NCBI RefSeq assembly: GCF_009711205.1
Contig: NZ_WMIG01000005.1
Span: 1-64,000 of the forward strand
DNA from: Paracoccus litorisediminis
GTDB lineage: Bacteria > Pseudomonadota > Alphaproteobacteria > Rhodobacterales > Rhodobacteraceae
Reading direction: 5' to 3'
DNA: 64,000 bases
Position 1 is the stretch's first letter, and each line of letters opens with the position of its first letter. Below the pieces are notes generated by a model. It had not been told where the DNA came from. It did not search any database and saw only the letters and a list, made by a program, of their open reading frames with translations. Both the position numbers and the translations under genes were made by a program. Below are positions 10,301 through 20,812 of the stretch, one piece after another.

Positions 10301-10662
10301 CCCGTCAACGTCCGGGCACCGCTTCCGGAGTGGTTTTTCTGACGCTTGAGGATGAAACCGGCGTGTCCAATGTCGTCGTCTGGAATCGGGTCTTTGAGCG
10401 CTACCGTCGGGCCGTGATGGGCGCGCGTCTGCTTCGCGTTTCTGGCCGGGTCGAGCGTCAGGGTGCTGTCACCCACCTGATTGCAGAGCGGTTCGAGGAT
10501 CTGTCCCATCGCCTTGCAGATCTGGGCCACCCGCTGGACCACATGGTCGGCATCACCACGCCACAGGCGGATGACACCCCTCGCCCGGCGCGGCACCGAT
10601 CTCATGCGCGGCACCCACGGGAACAAGCCAAACGCTTGTTCCCAAGCCGTGATTTCCATTGA
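7312..10662 (+). CDS. dnaE2: DnaE2, error-prone DNA polymerase III alpha subunit
   Basis: C-family DNA polymerase of 1116 residues that performs mutagenic translesion synthesis with ImuA and ImuB. An N-terminal PHP domain (YAELCVTTNFTFLTGASHPEEL) is followed by the palm with PDIDVDFEHERREEV, which contains catalytic aspartates. Then come fingers, a helix-hairpin-helix-like segment and an OB-fold near the C-terminus (VCGLVITRQRPGTASGVVFLTL split over about 985-1010). It ends SRDFH, typical for DnaE2 and different from the longer tau-binding tail of replicative DnaE1. The start at ATG 7312 overlaps the imuB stop by ATGA; an earlier ATG at 7258 in frame lies inside imuB. Confidence 0.96.
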   Translation: MTPTPSYPTPPNATSPQYAELCVTTNFTFLTGASHPEELVLRAAELGLKAIAITDRNSLAGVVRAWSTLRDLAKETGESLRVRSSTCHDPSSRQEIGQALDLPAPTEPRLPKLIVGARLVLQDCPVEWLALPMDRPAYARLSRLLTLGKRRAGKAECHLLLADLEQGCQGMILIAVPPTDLAQALIPLQRLGRCYPRNVFLGAAPRYDGSDQAWFDACARMALAASTPMVAVGDVLMHRASRRPLADVLTCMRHHITIDQIGTRALLNAERRLKTPVEMARLYHRYPAAIHRTLEIATRCSFDLIQLGYDYPDETANGEAPQPRLERLVQEGLLRRCQGNVPERFRKLAEKELTLVGEVKYAPYFLTVHDIVTYARSQGILCQGRGSAANSIICWALGITDVSPDTIQMVFERFISRHRGEPPDIDVDFEHERREEVIQWIYGKYTRDRAGLCATVIHFRSRAAIREVGKVMGLSQDVTANLSGLVWGISNKGADPDQIRALGLNPDDRRLAQTISLIRDMIGFPRHLSQHVGGFVITRGRLDELCPIENAAMEDRTCIEWDKDDIDALNILKVDVLSLGMLTCIRKAFDLLRDHEGISHSLATVPPEDGPTYDMLCRADAIGVFQVESRAQMNFLPRMQPRTFYDLVIEVAIVRPGPIQGGMVQPYIRRRQGNEPVSYPSPEMEEVLHKTLGVPLFQEQAMRIAVVAAGFSPEDADRLRRSLASFRNLGTVHKFERQFIDGMIKNGYDPDFATRCFAQVRGFADYGFPESHAAAFALLTYVSSWLKCHHPAIFACALLNSQPMGFYAPAQIVRDAREHDIEVRPICVNHSNWDNTLERRADGQLALRLGLRQIKGFREADAVRISAMRGNGYPDPESLWLRTGLVPAALKHLAEADAFAVMGLPRRDALWAVQAIRAPAPLPLFDDPIDGEGLNEPQVTLPVMHLGEEVVEDYVATRLTLRAHPMELLRASIPGLTPHAELTSAVGRISVCGLVITRQRPGTASGVVFLTLEDETGVSNVVVWNRVFERYRRAVMGARLLRVSGRVERQGAVTHLIAERFEDLSHRLADLGHPLDHMVGITTPQADDTPRPARHRSHARHPREQAKRLFPSRDFH
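10619..10643. repeat. Perfect 10-bp inverted repeat inside the 3' end of dnaE2
   Basis: GGGAACAAGC (10619-10628) and GCTTGTTCCC (10634-10643) form a perfect stem with a five-base CAAAC loop, ending 19 bases before the dnaE2 stop. It lies in coding sequence and has no T-tract. It could protect the mRNA 3' end or be a protein-binding site; function is unknown. Confidence 0.55.
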
Positions 10663-10709
10663 AGGCTGGTTTTGTGCTCCCGGCCCTCACAGGTCGGTCA
10701 GCAGCAACA

Positions 10710-11645
10710 TTACCCCGCTGGACGGGTTTCAGCAGCCTGCACCGCCAGCTCAGCCATCCGAAGGATCGCATCGCGGCTTTCGGCCACGGCAATGAACCGC
10801 CCGTTGTGACAGAATTTGGCACCCTTAACACCGGATGCGGCCTCCAACGCCTCGTCGGTCAGGCCAGCCCAGGCTTCAGGCAGGTCGGCGCGCAGCGCGA
10901 AGCCGTCTTCGTCGCGGCGGATGCCGGTCAGGGTCCAGTCGCTCTCGCGCGGATGAATCACGAAAAGCAGTTGGTCGGCCCCGGCTTTGACCACGGCCGA
11001 TCGGAAGGGCATGCCCATGGGAAGCTCAAGGATACGGCCCTCGCCTGCAGCGGCGATGGCGGCCTGAACCATGCTTTCGGCGCGGCGTTTGGCAGCCTTG
11101 CGGGCGATCGATGCCTCGACAAAGGCGCGGGCAACGATCAGCGCCCGGTCAAAGGCGCGGTCATCGGCATCAGGCGTGCGGTCATCGAAAACCGGCTTCA
11201 GGCTTTCCAGCAGCATCGGCAGGGTCAGGTCGGCCAGCAGCGGACCTGCCGCCGAGGGGCTGAGCGCGCCATTATCCATCAGGTCCACAGGCAGCACGAA
11301 GTCACGCTCGAATGAGGCGTGAATCGCGTCGATATCGACGTTCGGCACTTCCATCGCGCGCAGATAGTCGCGCCCGAAATGCTGCCAGATCAGACCAAAC
11401 GAGGAGTAGGGCAGGCCGTCCTCGCGCAACGGCGCGTCTTTCTGGTGGTGGTCAAAGATCTGCTGCGCCGCGTCGTAATCGCGACCAACGTCATAAATCA
11501 CCCGATCCGCAGCCGGAGTGATCCATTCGGCATCGCGGCTGCGGATCAGGCGGGCCAGCGGATACAGCCGGGTCAGAATGACCGAGGACAGAAGCTCATC
11601 GGCATGGAAGCCGCCGGAATGGGTGACAAGGAATTCTATGGCCAT
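10710..11645 (-). CDS. MYG1/UPF0160 family metal-dependent exonuclease-like protein
   Basis: 311 residues. The N-terminus contains the family signature THSGGFHADELLSS, followed by RSRDAEWITPAADRVIYDVG and IFDHHQK, the metal-binding DHH-like arrangement. Eukaryotic MYG1 is a 3'-5' RNA exonuclease; the bacterial role is not established, so I call it a probable metal-dependent phosphodiesterase. Length and motifs are complete. It faces dnaE2 convergently with 47 bases between, and stands alone on its strand after a terminator-like hairpin that closes the NDUFS4-like gene upstream. Confidence 0.88.
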   Translation of the reverse strand: MAIEFLVTHSGGFHADELLSSVILTRLYPLARLIRSRDAEWITPAADRVIYDVGRDYDAAQQIFDHHQKDAPLREDGLPYSSFGLIWQHFGRDYLRAMEVPNVDIDAIHASFERDFVLPVDLMDNGALSPSAAGPLLADLTLPMLLESLKPVFDDRTPDADDRAFDRALIVARAFVEASIARKAAKRRAESMVQAAIAAAGEGRILELPMGMPFRSAVVKAGADQLLFVIHPRESDWTLTGIRRDEDGFALRADLPEAWAGLTDEALEAASGVKGAKFCHNGRFIAVAESRDAILRMAELAVQAAETRPAG

Positions 11646-11669
11646 CTTGGCACTCTCCGGAAAACAACA

Positions 11670-11691
11670 TGACCGCCCAACGGGGCGGTCA
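11670..11691 (-). terminator. Probable terminator of the NDUFS4-like gene
   Basis: A perfect 9-bp stem TGACCGCCC / GGGCGGTCA encloses a four-base loop. On the minus strand it is followed by TGTTGTTTTCC, a T-rich tract. It sits about 70 bases beyond the NDUFS4-like stop codon and just before the MYG1-like gene. Confidence 0.7.
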
Positions 11692-11762
11692 CGGGATATC
11701 AGAAATTTACGGAACCTTTGCTGCGCACCGGATTTGGAAGCAACTGTGGTCCGAATGACAGA

Positions 11763-12074
11763 TCAGTGCGTCCAGGGGGCGCGGCGGTCGGTGGCGAAGT
11801 TTTCGCCGTAGCCGCGGGGACGGACGTTATGGGCGCGGGCCTGCGGCTCGATCACCTCGAAATCCAGGCCCTTCTCGCGGGCGTAATCTTCGGCCTGCTC
11901 GCGGGTCTCGAAGCGCAGGCGGACCTGGCTTTGGGTGTCGTCGCTGCTGGTCCAGCCCATCAGCGGGTCGATCTCGCGCGAATCCGCGGCCGGGAAGTCC
12001 AGAACCCAGTTCTTGGTGCGGGCCGTGCCCGACTGCATGGCGTTACGTGCAGGCTTGTAGATGCGGACGCGCAT
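11763..12074 (-). CDS. NDUFS4-like accessory subunit of respiratory complex I
   Basis: 103-residue homologue of the mitochondrial 18-kDa complex I subunit, placed at the peripheral arm where it helps stabilise the NADH-oxidising module. Conserved segments are [38 protein letters not shown] and [13 protein letters not shown]. The ATG at 12074 has GAGG upstream and gives the N-terminus MRVRIYKP seen in relatives; the earlier in-frame ATG at 12116 would add 14 unlikely residues. It is far from any nuo operon in this window, which is normal in alphaproteobacteria. Together with the NDUFA12-like gene at 51235 it indicates a mitochondrial-type complex I. Confidence 0.93.
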   Translation of the reverse strand: MRVRIYKPARNAMQSGTARTKNWVLDFPAADSREIDPLMGWTSSDDTQSQVRLRFETREQAEDYAREKGLDFEVIEPQARAHNVRPRGYGENFATDRRAPWTH

Positions 12075-12223
12075 TGGCGGAAACCTCAGTTCTTGCTTGC
12101 GCGTCTTATCCAACAAGAGACAGCCGGGATCAAGATCTGCGGCCCATCCTTGGGATTAATGCCAAGAAGTCTTGCATCTGGGACAAAGCATGCCAGATTC
12201 CCACCGGAACAAAGGGTGAAACG

Positions 12224-14406
<2,183 letters not shown>

Positions 14407-14410
<4 letters not shown>

Positions 14411-14697
14411 CCGCAGCTGACACGGACCAGCTTGCCGGTCTTGTCATGTTCGAAATTCAGCCGCTTCATGTTGTAATCCATGGTCAGCGGGTCGCCGGTG
14501 GTGAATTTGCGGAAAGGCGTGTTCGCCGGAACCGTGATCACCGGCGCGGTCTGACCGATCAGCTGCACGAAATTGTTGGCGCCGCAGCTGTCATCCTCGA
14601 GCCGCGGCGGCGGGGCGGCTTCGGTTTCCTTACTTTCTGGCACGCAGGCCGCAAGCAAAAGCGGAAGGACGATGACGGCACGAATTGCGGGCTGCAT
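14407..14697 (-). CDS. Small lipoprotein, peptidase inhibitor I78-like
   Basis: 96 residues. A lipoprotein signal peptide ends in LLLAAC (lipidated Cys about residue 17), followed by a short acidic linker and a compact domain with [12 protein letters not shown] and a C-terminal [20 protein letters not shown]. This pattern fits the I78/elastase-inhibitor family. The two domain cysteines probably form a disulfide. The ATG at 14697 has AGAGGAA six bases upstream; ATG 14703 overlaps that site and is less likely. The stop shares CTAG with the stop of convergent uvrB. Periplasmic protease protection is the likely but unproven role. Confidence 0.82.
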
Positions 14698-14800
14698 GGA
14701 CATTTCCTCTTTGACGGGACCGTGGCGGAACGTGGCATCGGGACAAAAAGTTTCCGACACTTCAAGGCTGCTGCTGAAAGCGGCGGAAAATCGCGTGAAA

Positions 14801-15436
14801 TCAGGCCATCCAGGTCAGGATTTCGTCGGTCAGGGCCTCGATTTCGGATTTCGCGGTCGGATTGCGCGAGCCGTCCGGCGCGCCAAGACCAATGCCCAGC
14901 GTCTCGGCATAGGCGACGCGATTGGCAACCTGCGCGGCGGCAACCTCGGCCCCCAGTTCGGTGGCCTTGCTGGCAATGTCGGCGGCCAGTCGCGTGTTCG
15001 GGCGGGTGCGGTTCAGGACGATCAATGTCTCGCATTTCTCGCGTCGGGCAAGGTCCAGCACGCCCTCGGTCGCCCACAGATCCACTTGGCTCGCGGCGAC
15101 GGGGACCACGACCAGATTGGCCACGCGCAGCGCCGGGCGCAGGTCGCTGTCGATCTTGGGCGGCGTGTCGATAATGACGAAATCGAAGCGCTTCTTCAGC
15201 TTTTCCGATTCGTAGCTGGCCCCCCAGGCCGAGGAGGTGCTGAATTCCAGCAACTCGTCTTCGCCCACCCGGTCCAGCCGCTCAAGGAACCAGCGGCCCA
15301 TGCTGCCCTGCGGATCGGTATCCAGCAGGGCGACGCTATGCCCCCGCCCGCGCAGCGAGACAGCAAGGTTCACCGCGATCGTGGTTTTACCCGATCCGCC
15401 CTTTTGCTGTGCAACGGTGATGATGCGCCCCGTCAT
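14801..15436 (-). CDS. Orphan ParA/MinD-family ATPase
   Basis: 211-residue ParA-type ATPase with the deviant Walker A QQKGGSGKTT at 10-19, Walker A' LLDTDPQGSMG and Walker B FDFVIIDTPPK. Such proteins use ATP-dependent dimerisation on nucleoid or membrane to position cargo. No ParB, replication initiator or chemotaxis gene is adjacent, so it is unlikely to be a chromosome or plasmid partition system. It has the size of small cargo-positioning ParA proteins such as PpfA of Rhodobacter. The cargo is unknown. It is flanked by the I78 lipoprotein and an ABM-domain gene on the same strand with gaps of 103 and 63 bases. Confidence 0.88.
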   Translation of the reverse strand: MTGRIITVAQQKGGSGKTTIAVNLAVSLRGRGHSVALLDTDPQGSMGRWFLERLDRVGEDELLEFSTSSAWGASYESEKLKKRFDFVIIDTPPKIDSDLRPALRVANLVVVPVAASQVDLWATEGVLDLARREKCETLIVLNRTRPNTRLAADIASKATELGAEVAAAQVANRVAYAETLGIGLGAPDGSRNPTAKSEIEALTDEILTWMA

Positions 15437-15499
15437 GATCCGCCCCCTCGTCCCAGCCGGTTTGGCCCAGACTAGGGGCAGTATCGCTGCAATGCACGA

Positions 15500-15853
15500 C
15501 TAATTCGCAGTTGCAGCATCGCTGCTGCCGCGAACCTGCCAGGTTTCGATAACCTCGTACATGACGGGCTCAAAATGGCGGCACATGGCATTGATGCTGC
15601 GGTTGCGCTCGCGCATCTCGGCGCTTCGCAGCATGGCCTGATAATCGCGCCGGTCGCGCCATTGCGAATAGGTCGCGATCCGGGTCTGGGCATCGTTCAG
15701 ATGGACCGCCCCCGAGACATATCCCGGCTGGCGGCTGATCACCTCGTCATAGGCGGCGTTCAGGGCATCGATCACGTCATGCGCTGTTCCGGGTGTCACC
15801 TCGAAGGTGCAGATCACCGTCTGTCCGGGGAAATCCTTGGCGATCTTCGTCAT
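15500..15853 (-). CDS. Antibiotic biosynthesis monooxygenase (ABM)-domain protein
   Basis: 117-residue single-domain protein of the dimeric alpha/beta barrel type. It has the typical order: a first strand (TVICTFEVTPGTAHDVID), central helix, PGYVSGAVHLNDAQTRIATYSQW and DYQAMLRSAEM. ABM proteins include cofactor-free oxygenases and stress-related small enzymes, so the reaction cannot be told from sequence. It stands alone with no polyketide or haem gene nearby. The ATG is followed by a normal family start, and the length is complete. Confidence 0.75.
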   Translation of the reverse strand: MTKIAKDFPGQTVICTFEVTPGTAHDVIDALNAAYDEVISRQPGYVSGAVHLNDAQTRIATYSQWRDRRDYQAMLRSAEMRERNRSINAMCRHFEPVMYEVIETWQVRGSSDAATAN

Positions 15854-15960
15854 GGCTGGGCCTCCTCACCTCGCTCACATCCAGCTTACGCCGAATTGGC
15901 CCCGGTTGAAGGTCTTTTGCATCGGGCGCATGGTGCGGCCCAGACTTAGGAGACAGCCAT

Positions 15961-17010
15961 ATGATTCCGGTATTTGACGGGCATAATGATTTTCTGCAAC
16001 GCATGGTCGATGCCGGCGCGGGCCGCGACCGCCTGTGGAGCAAGGGCGACGGCACCGGCCATCTGGACCTGCCGCGCATGCAGGCGGGCGGTGTCGCGGG
16101 TGGGTTCTTTGCCATCTGGACCCCCTCGCCCGATTCCGAGGACGACGCAGCAGCAGCGGTGATGAAGGCGAACCCGCCCTTCGCCCTGCCCCTGCCCGAT
16201 GAGGTCTCGAACGCCGATTCCCTGCCCCGCGCGCTGGCTCAGGCCGGGCAGCTGATGGCGATGGAGCGCACGGGCACGCTCAAGATCTGCCGCAGCGCCG
16301 CCGATATCCGCGCCGCCATGGCCGAGGGCAAGATCGCCGCGATCCTGCATATCGAAGGGGCCGAGCCGATCGCCGACATGGACGCGCTGCATCTGTGGCA
16401 CGCGATGGGCCTGCGCTCGCTGGGGCCGGTCTGGTCGCGGCCGACGCGCTATGCGCATGGCGTGCCCTTTGCCTTCCCCGGCTCGCCCGATACCGGCGCC
16501 GGCCTGACCGATGCCGGCAAGCAACTGGTGCGCGAATGCAACTCGCTGCGGATCATGCTGGACCTGTCGCATCTGAACGAGAAGGGTTTTGACGACATCG
16601 CGGCGCTTTCCGACGCACCGCTGGTTGCCAGCCATAGCTGCGCCCATGCCGTCGCGCCCAGCACCCGCAACCTGACCGACCGCCAGTTGCAGGTGATCGC
16701 GGACAGCAAGGGGCTGGTCGGGCTGAACTACGCGGTTGGCTTCCTGCATCCGCAGGGCCTGCGCGATCCGATGCATGGCTTCGACATCGTTCTGCGCCAT
16801 CTGGACCACTTGCTTAGCTTCCTTGGCGAAGACGGCGTGGCGCTGGGATCGGATTTCGACGGCGCGCAGATGCCCGAGGACCTGTCCGATGCCTCGAAGC
16901 AGCAGAACCTGATCCAGGCGATGCTGGATCACGGCTATGGTCAGGAGCTGGTCGAAAAGATCGCGTATCGCAACTGGATCGGCGTGCTGGAGCGGACCTG
17001 GGGGCGCTGA
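15961..17010 (+). CDS. Membrane dipeptidase (peptidase family M19)
   Basis: 349-residue zinc dipeptidase homologous to renal dipeptidase. The N-terminus has VFDGHNDFLQR (metal-binding H-x-D). HIEGAEPIADMDALHLWHAMG supplies the bridging glutamate; LDLSHLNEKGFDDI and SHSCAHAV follow, and GSDFDGAQMPEDLSD near the C-terminus provides the last metal-site aspartate. It hydrolyses dipeptides including those with D-amino acids, and no signal peptide is visible, so it is cytoplasmic. ATG 15961 follows GGAGACAG. The gene is a single transcription unit, ending against convergent ppx. Confidence 0.93.
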   Translation: MIPVFDGHNDFLQRMVDAGAGRDRLWSKGDGTGHLDLPRMQAGGVAGGFFAIWTPSPDSEDDAAAAVMKANPPFALPLPDEVSNADSLPRALAQAGQLMAMERTGTLKICRSAADIRAAMAEGKIAAILHIEGAEPIADMDALHLWHAMGLRSLGPVWSRPTRYAHGVPFAFPGSPDTGAGLTDAGKQLVRECNSLRIMLDLSHLNEKGFDDIAALSDAPLVASHSCAHAVAPSTRNLTDRQLQVIADSKGLVGLNYAVGFLHPQGLRDPMHGFDIVLRHLDHLLSFLGEDGVALGSDFDGAQMPEDLSDASKQQNLIQAMLDHGYGQELVEKIAYRNWIGVLERTWGR

Positions 17011-17017
17011 CGCCCCC
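17000..17017. terminator. Hairpin over the dipeptidase stop codon, possible convergent terminator
   Basis: GGGGGCG and CGCCCCC form a perfect 7-bp stem with a CTGA loop that contains the dipeptidase stop. It lies between convergent dipeptidase and ppx stops, 16 bases apart. No T-tract follows on either strand, so termination function is only plausible. Confidence 0.4.
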
Positions 17018-17025
17018 AAACCCGG

Positions 17026-18573
17026 TCAGAGGGCGGGTTCAACCACCAGAGGTTCCGCCCCCAGCGCCGCGGCCAGCGAATTGAAACGCGCCAAGGCCAC
17101 CTCGCCCATCAGCGCCTGTCCGGTATCGGTCAGGCGCAGCTCCAAGGCCTTTTTCTTGGCCGAGTATTTCAGCTTGCCCGCTTCGGCCGGGTCCTTGATC
17201 GAGAACATCGCGCCGAAACGCATGGCCTTGCCCAGCACCTCGGCATTGCGGATCTGGGCGTCGTCGAGCAGGCCGAACAGCGGCGCCATCGCGGCATTCG
17301 CCCGGCTGTTGCGGTAGCGGTGCAGCAACGCGAGGCCAAGGAAAACCCGCTCGGAATGGGACAGCGCCGCCATATTGGCGCGGGTCACATTGTCGAAACA
17401 GGCATCGGCGCGGTAATCGGGATGCGTCCGCCATGTCGTGTCATGCAGCAGGCAAGCGGCCCGGATCAGCCGGTCCAGCGCAGGATCGGCGTCCTTGAAG
17501 ATCGGATCAAGGAATTGGTACAGCCGCTTACCGAAGCCCGGCACGCGGGCCATCTGCCGTTCGGCAAAGCGCGCCGCCTCGATCAGCGGATCGCGCGAGC
17601 GCAGGCTTTCCGGCATCTGTTCGTAAAGCAGCCCCTCGCGGATGCCATAGGAGGAAACGGCCAGCGATTGCGGGGCAAAGATCTGCACCAACTCGCGCAG
17701 CACCTGGCTGGCCAGCGGCACCAACTCCATCCGGCTAGAAGAAATCCCCAGCTTGCCGCGCAGATCGCTAAGGTTCTGCTTGCCGATCCAATCTACGGTA
17801 TCCAGCACACCCTGCGGGGTCATGCGGTATTCATGCAGCACGGTCATCGGGTATTTCGCCCGCTCCATGTCCAGCCGCGCGATCGCCCGCCACGAGCCGC
17901 CGACCAGATAGATCTGATCATGGCCCGTGCCCATTTTCTCAGCCGCGTCCTGAATGATCTTGCGGATATGGTCGCGCAGACCGGACTGACCGCCCTTGAT
18001 CTGTTGCAGCCGGAACGGCCCCAAAGGTGTGCTGATCCGCTTGCCGACCTTGCCGTCGGACAGTTCGGCCAACTCCATCGAGTTGCCACCGATGTCGCAG
18101 ACCAGCCCCTTGGCATCGGGCCAACCCAACAGCACGCCCTGGGCGGACAGCCGGGCTTCTTCCTCGCCTTCGATGACCCACAGCTTCAGCCCGGTCTGGC
18201 GCTCGACCTCGCGGCGGAACTCGGGGCCGTCCTCGGCCTCGCGCACGGCAGCGGTGGCCACGCAGGTCAGGGGCTTGATCCCCATGCCATCGGCCAAGGC
18301 GGCAAAGCGTTTCAGTGCCGCCATGCCGCGACGCGCGCCCTCGGGGTTCAGCCTGCCGGTTTCAGCCAGCCCTTGCCCCAGACCCGCCATAACCTTTTCG
18401 TTGTAGAAATAGGCCGGAGACCGCGCGGCCCCGTCGAACACCACCATGCGGATCGAGTTCGAGCCGACATCGACCACGCCCACCCGGCTTAACGCCCGTT
18501 CTGACAGCCGGTCGAAAAGTGAGCGGCCGAAGGGCTCGATGGTTTCTCCGCTTGCGGTCGTGATGCCGTTCAT
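17026..18573 (-). CDS. ppx: Exopolyphosphatase / guanosine pentaphosphatase (Ppx/GppA family)
   Basis: 515-residue ASKHA-fold phosphatase that shortens inorganic polyphosphate or hydrolyses pppGpp. The N-terminal ATPase-like fold has VGVVDVGSNSIRMVVFDG and CVATAAVREAEDG, then LVCDIGGNSMELAEL. The C-terminal half has an HD-like helical domain (CLLHDTTWRTHPDYR). It is downstream of ppk1 on the same strand with a 68-base gap, so synthesis and breakdown of polyphosphate are probably co-transcribed. Distinguishing Ppx from GppA activity is not possible by sequence alone. Confidence 0.93.
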   Translation of the reverse strand: MNGITTASGETIEPFGRSLFDRLSERALSRVGVVDVGSNSIRMVVFDGAARSPAYFYNEKVMAGLGQGLAETGRLNPEGARRGMAALKRFAALADGMGIKPLTCVATAAVREAEDGPEFRREVERQTGLKLWVIEGEEEARLSAQGVLLGWPDAKGLVCDIGGNSMELAELSDGKVGKRISTPLGPFRLQQIKGGQSGLRDHIRKIIQDAAEKMGTGHDQIYLVGGSWRAIARLDMERAKYPMTVLHEYRMTPQGVLDTVDWIGKQNLSDLRGKLGISSSRMELVPLASQVLRELVQIFAPQSLAVSSYGIREGLLYEQMPESLRSRDPLIEAARFAERQMARVPGFGKRLYQFLDPIFKDADPALDRLIRAACLLHDTTWRTHPDYRADACFDNVTRANMAALSHSERVFLGLALLHRYRNSRANAAMAPLFGLLDDAQIRNAEVLGKAMRFGAMFSIKDPAEAGKLKYSAKKKALELRLTDTGQALMGEVALARFNSLAAALGAEPLVVEPAL

Positions 18574-18641
18574 CGGGTTCCTTTCGATGGCACTGCCGGT
18601 TGCAGGCGGCAGGGGATGGATGGTCCATTAACCATTTCCCG

Positions 18642-20807
18642 TCAATCCTCCGAATGGGTGAGCGCGGGGACATCCTTGGCGCCCTTGGTTCCGCGACCCG
18701 AAAGAGAAGGATTTTCCATGAAGAACTTGTGACAGTTGAACAGGTCGTCGCGTCCGGCCGGCAGGTAACGCAGATAGCGCCCATCGGGTTGCAGCAGCCA
18801 GCTTTGCGCCTCGTCGGCCATGTTCGCGGCCATGATCTGGCTGGTGATCTGGGCCTTGACCGTCTCGTTGATGCACTCGACCAGCGCCTCGACCCGGCGG
18901 TTCAGGTTGCGGCCCATCCAGTCGGCGGAACTGATGAACACCCGCGCCTTTTTCGAAGGCAGGCCATGGCCATTGCCGAAACAGACGATGCGCGAATGCT
19001 CAAGGAAACGTCCGACGATAGATTTCACGCGAATATTATCTGACAAGCCTTTGATACCAGGTCTCAATCCGCAAATTCCGCGAATAACAAGGTTGATGCG
19101 CACGCCGGCCTGGCTTGCATCGTAAAGCGCCTCGATCACCTCCTTGTCGATCAGGCTGTTCATCTTGGCCCAGATCTCGGCGGGACGGCCACGGCGGGCG
19201 AATTCCGCTTCGCGCCCGATCAGTTCCAGCAAGGTGTCCTTGAGGTCGATGGGCGAAATGGCAAGGTTTTCCAGCCCGTCGGGCTGCACATAACCGGACA
19301 GGAAATTGAACACCTTAGACGCATCGCGCCCCAGCGCCGCATCGCAGGTGAACAGCGACAGGTCAGTATAGATCCGCGCGGTGATCGGGTGATAGTTGCC
19401 GGTCCCGAAATGGGTATAGGTGACCAACTGATCGCCCTCGCGCCGGACGACCGTGCTGATCTTGGCATGGGTTTTATACTGCATGAAGCCATAGACGACA
19501 TGCGCGCCCGACCGCTCCAGCCGCCGCGACTGACGGATGTTCGCGGCCTCATCGAAACGGGCCTTCAACTCGACCAAGGCGGTGACGGACTTTCCGGCCT
19601 CGGCCGCCTCGCAAAGCGCGTCAACGATCGGGCTGTCGCGCGAGGTGCGGTAAAGCGTCTGCTTGATCGCCACCACGTTCGGATCGACCGCCGCCTGATT
19701 GAGGAAGCGCACCACCATGTCGAAAGTCTCATAGGGGTGGTGCAGCAGCATGTCCTTTTGCCGCATCGCCGCGAACATGTTGCCGTCATGGTCCTGCACG
19801 CGTTCCGGCACACGGGGCGAGAACGCCGGCCATTGCAGCTCGCGGCGCGTGTCCAGCACCAGTTCGCGCAGGTCGGCCATGCCCAGCAGGCCCTCGACCT
19901 CGACCACCTCCTCGGGGGCGACATCCAGTTCCTGCATGATCAGGCGCCGCATCCGGTCGGGCGCGCCCGCCGTGATCTTGAGCCGGATTACCGAGCCGCG
20001 GCGGCGGCGCTTCAGTGCGGTTTCGAACTCGCGGACCAGATCCTCGGCCTCTTCCTCGACCTCAAGGTCGCTGTCGCGCAAGACGCGGAAGTTGCAATGG
20101 CCGATGTCGCGATAGCCGGGGAAAAGACTGGGCAGATGCATCAGCAACAGGTCTTCCAGCCGCAGGAAACGCTTGCCGCCCGGCAGCGCCACGAAACGCG
20201 CGATCTGCTGGGGAATCGGCAGCAGCGCCTGCATCTGCCGCCCGTCGCTTTCCCGCGCGAGTTCGACCGCCAGCGAGAAACCAAGGTTCGGGATGAACGG
20301 GAACGGGTGCGCCGGGTCGATGGCCAAAGGCGACAGGATCGGAAACACCTGTTCGACGAAATAGCGGCGCAGGAATTCTTCCTCGGCGCGGGTGACGCGG
20401 GTGCGCGACAGGATGGTGATCTCGGCCAGTTCCATCTCGCGGCGCAGACCGTTCCAGACTGCCTGCTGCGCCCCCATCAAGCGGCGCGCATCGGCATTGA
20501 CCAGCGCCAGTTGCTCGGCCGCCGTCAACCCGTCATCCGAGATGGTCGCATTCCCCTCTCGTACCAACTCGCGCAGGCCCGCAACGCGGACCGTGTAGAA
20601 TTCATCAAGGTTAGTCGCCGAGATCGACAGAAAGCGTAGCCGTTCCAGCAAGGGAACACGCGGATTTCGCGCCTCATCCAGAACCCGCCAGTTGAAGCTG
20701 AGCCAGCTGATCTCGCGGTTGAAGAACCGGGCCGGGCCCTCGGGCGTGCCATCGACAAGCTCGCGGGGGGTGGGGAACGGGTTACGCAGAAAATCGGCCT
20801 GGGTCAT
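18642..20807 (-). CDS. ppk1: Polyphosphate kinase 1
   Basis: Reversibly polymerises ATP gamma-phosphate into polyphosphate at the inner membrane. 721 residues. N-terminal helical domain [19 protein letters not shown]; the catalytic C-terminal domains contain [15 protein letters not shown] with the autophosphorylated histidine, and [17 protein letters not shown]. The TTG at 20816 would start a slightly longer form; ATG 20807 matches the family better. It follows hdaA directly, with five bases between the hdaA stop and this ATG, and is followed by ppx. This grouping with hdaA is shared by many alphaproteobacteria. Confidence 0.97.
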   Translation of the reverse strand: MTQADFLRNPFPTPRELVDGTPEGPARFFNREISWLSFNWRVLDEARNPRVPLLERLRFLSISATNLDEFYTVRVAGLRELVREGNATISDDGLTAAEQLALVNADARRLMGAQQAVWNGLRREMELAEITILSRTRVTRAEEEFLRRYFVEQVFPILSPLAIDPAHPFPFIPNLGFSLAVELARESDGRQMQALLPIPQQIARFVALPGGKRFLRLEDLLLMHLPSLFPGYRDIGHCNFRVLRDSDLEVEEEAEDLVREFETALKRRRRGSVIRLKITAGAPDRMRRLIMQELDVAPEEVVEVEGLLGMADLRELVLDTRRELQWPAFSPRVPERVQDHDGNMFAAMRQKDMLLHHPYETFDMVVRFLNQAAVDPNVVAIKQTLYRTSRDSPIVDALCEAAEAGKSVTALVELKARFDEAANIRQSRRLERSGAHVVYGFMQYKTHAKISTVVRREGDQLVTYTHFGTGNYHPITARIYTDLSLFTCDAALGRDASKVFNFLSGYVQPDGLENLAISPIDLKDTLLELIGREAEFARRGRPAEIWAKMNSLIDKEVIEALYDASQAGVRINLVIRGICGLRPGIKGLSDNIRVKSIVGRFLEHSRIVCFGNGHGLPSKKARVFISSADWMGRNLNRRVEALVECINETVKAQITSQIMAANMADEAQSWLLQPDGRYLRYLPAGRDDLFNCHKFFMENPSLSGRGTKGAKDVPALTHSED

Positions 20808-20812
20808 GGGTC

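Noticed and set aside
14801..15436. Plasmid partition locus
   Set aside because: ParA-like ATPase stands alone; no ParB, parS-like repeats or replication gene nearby.
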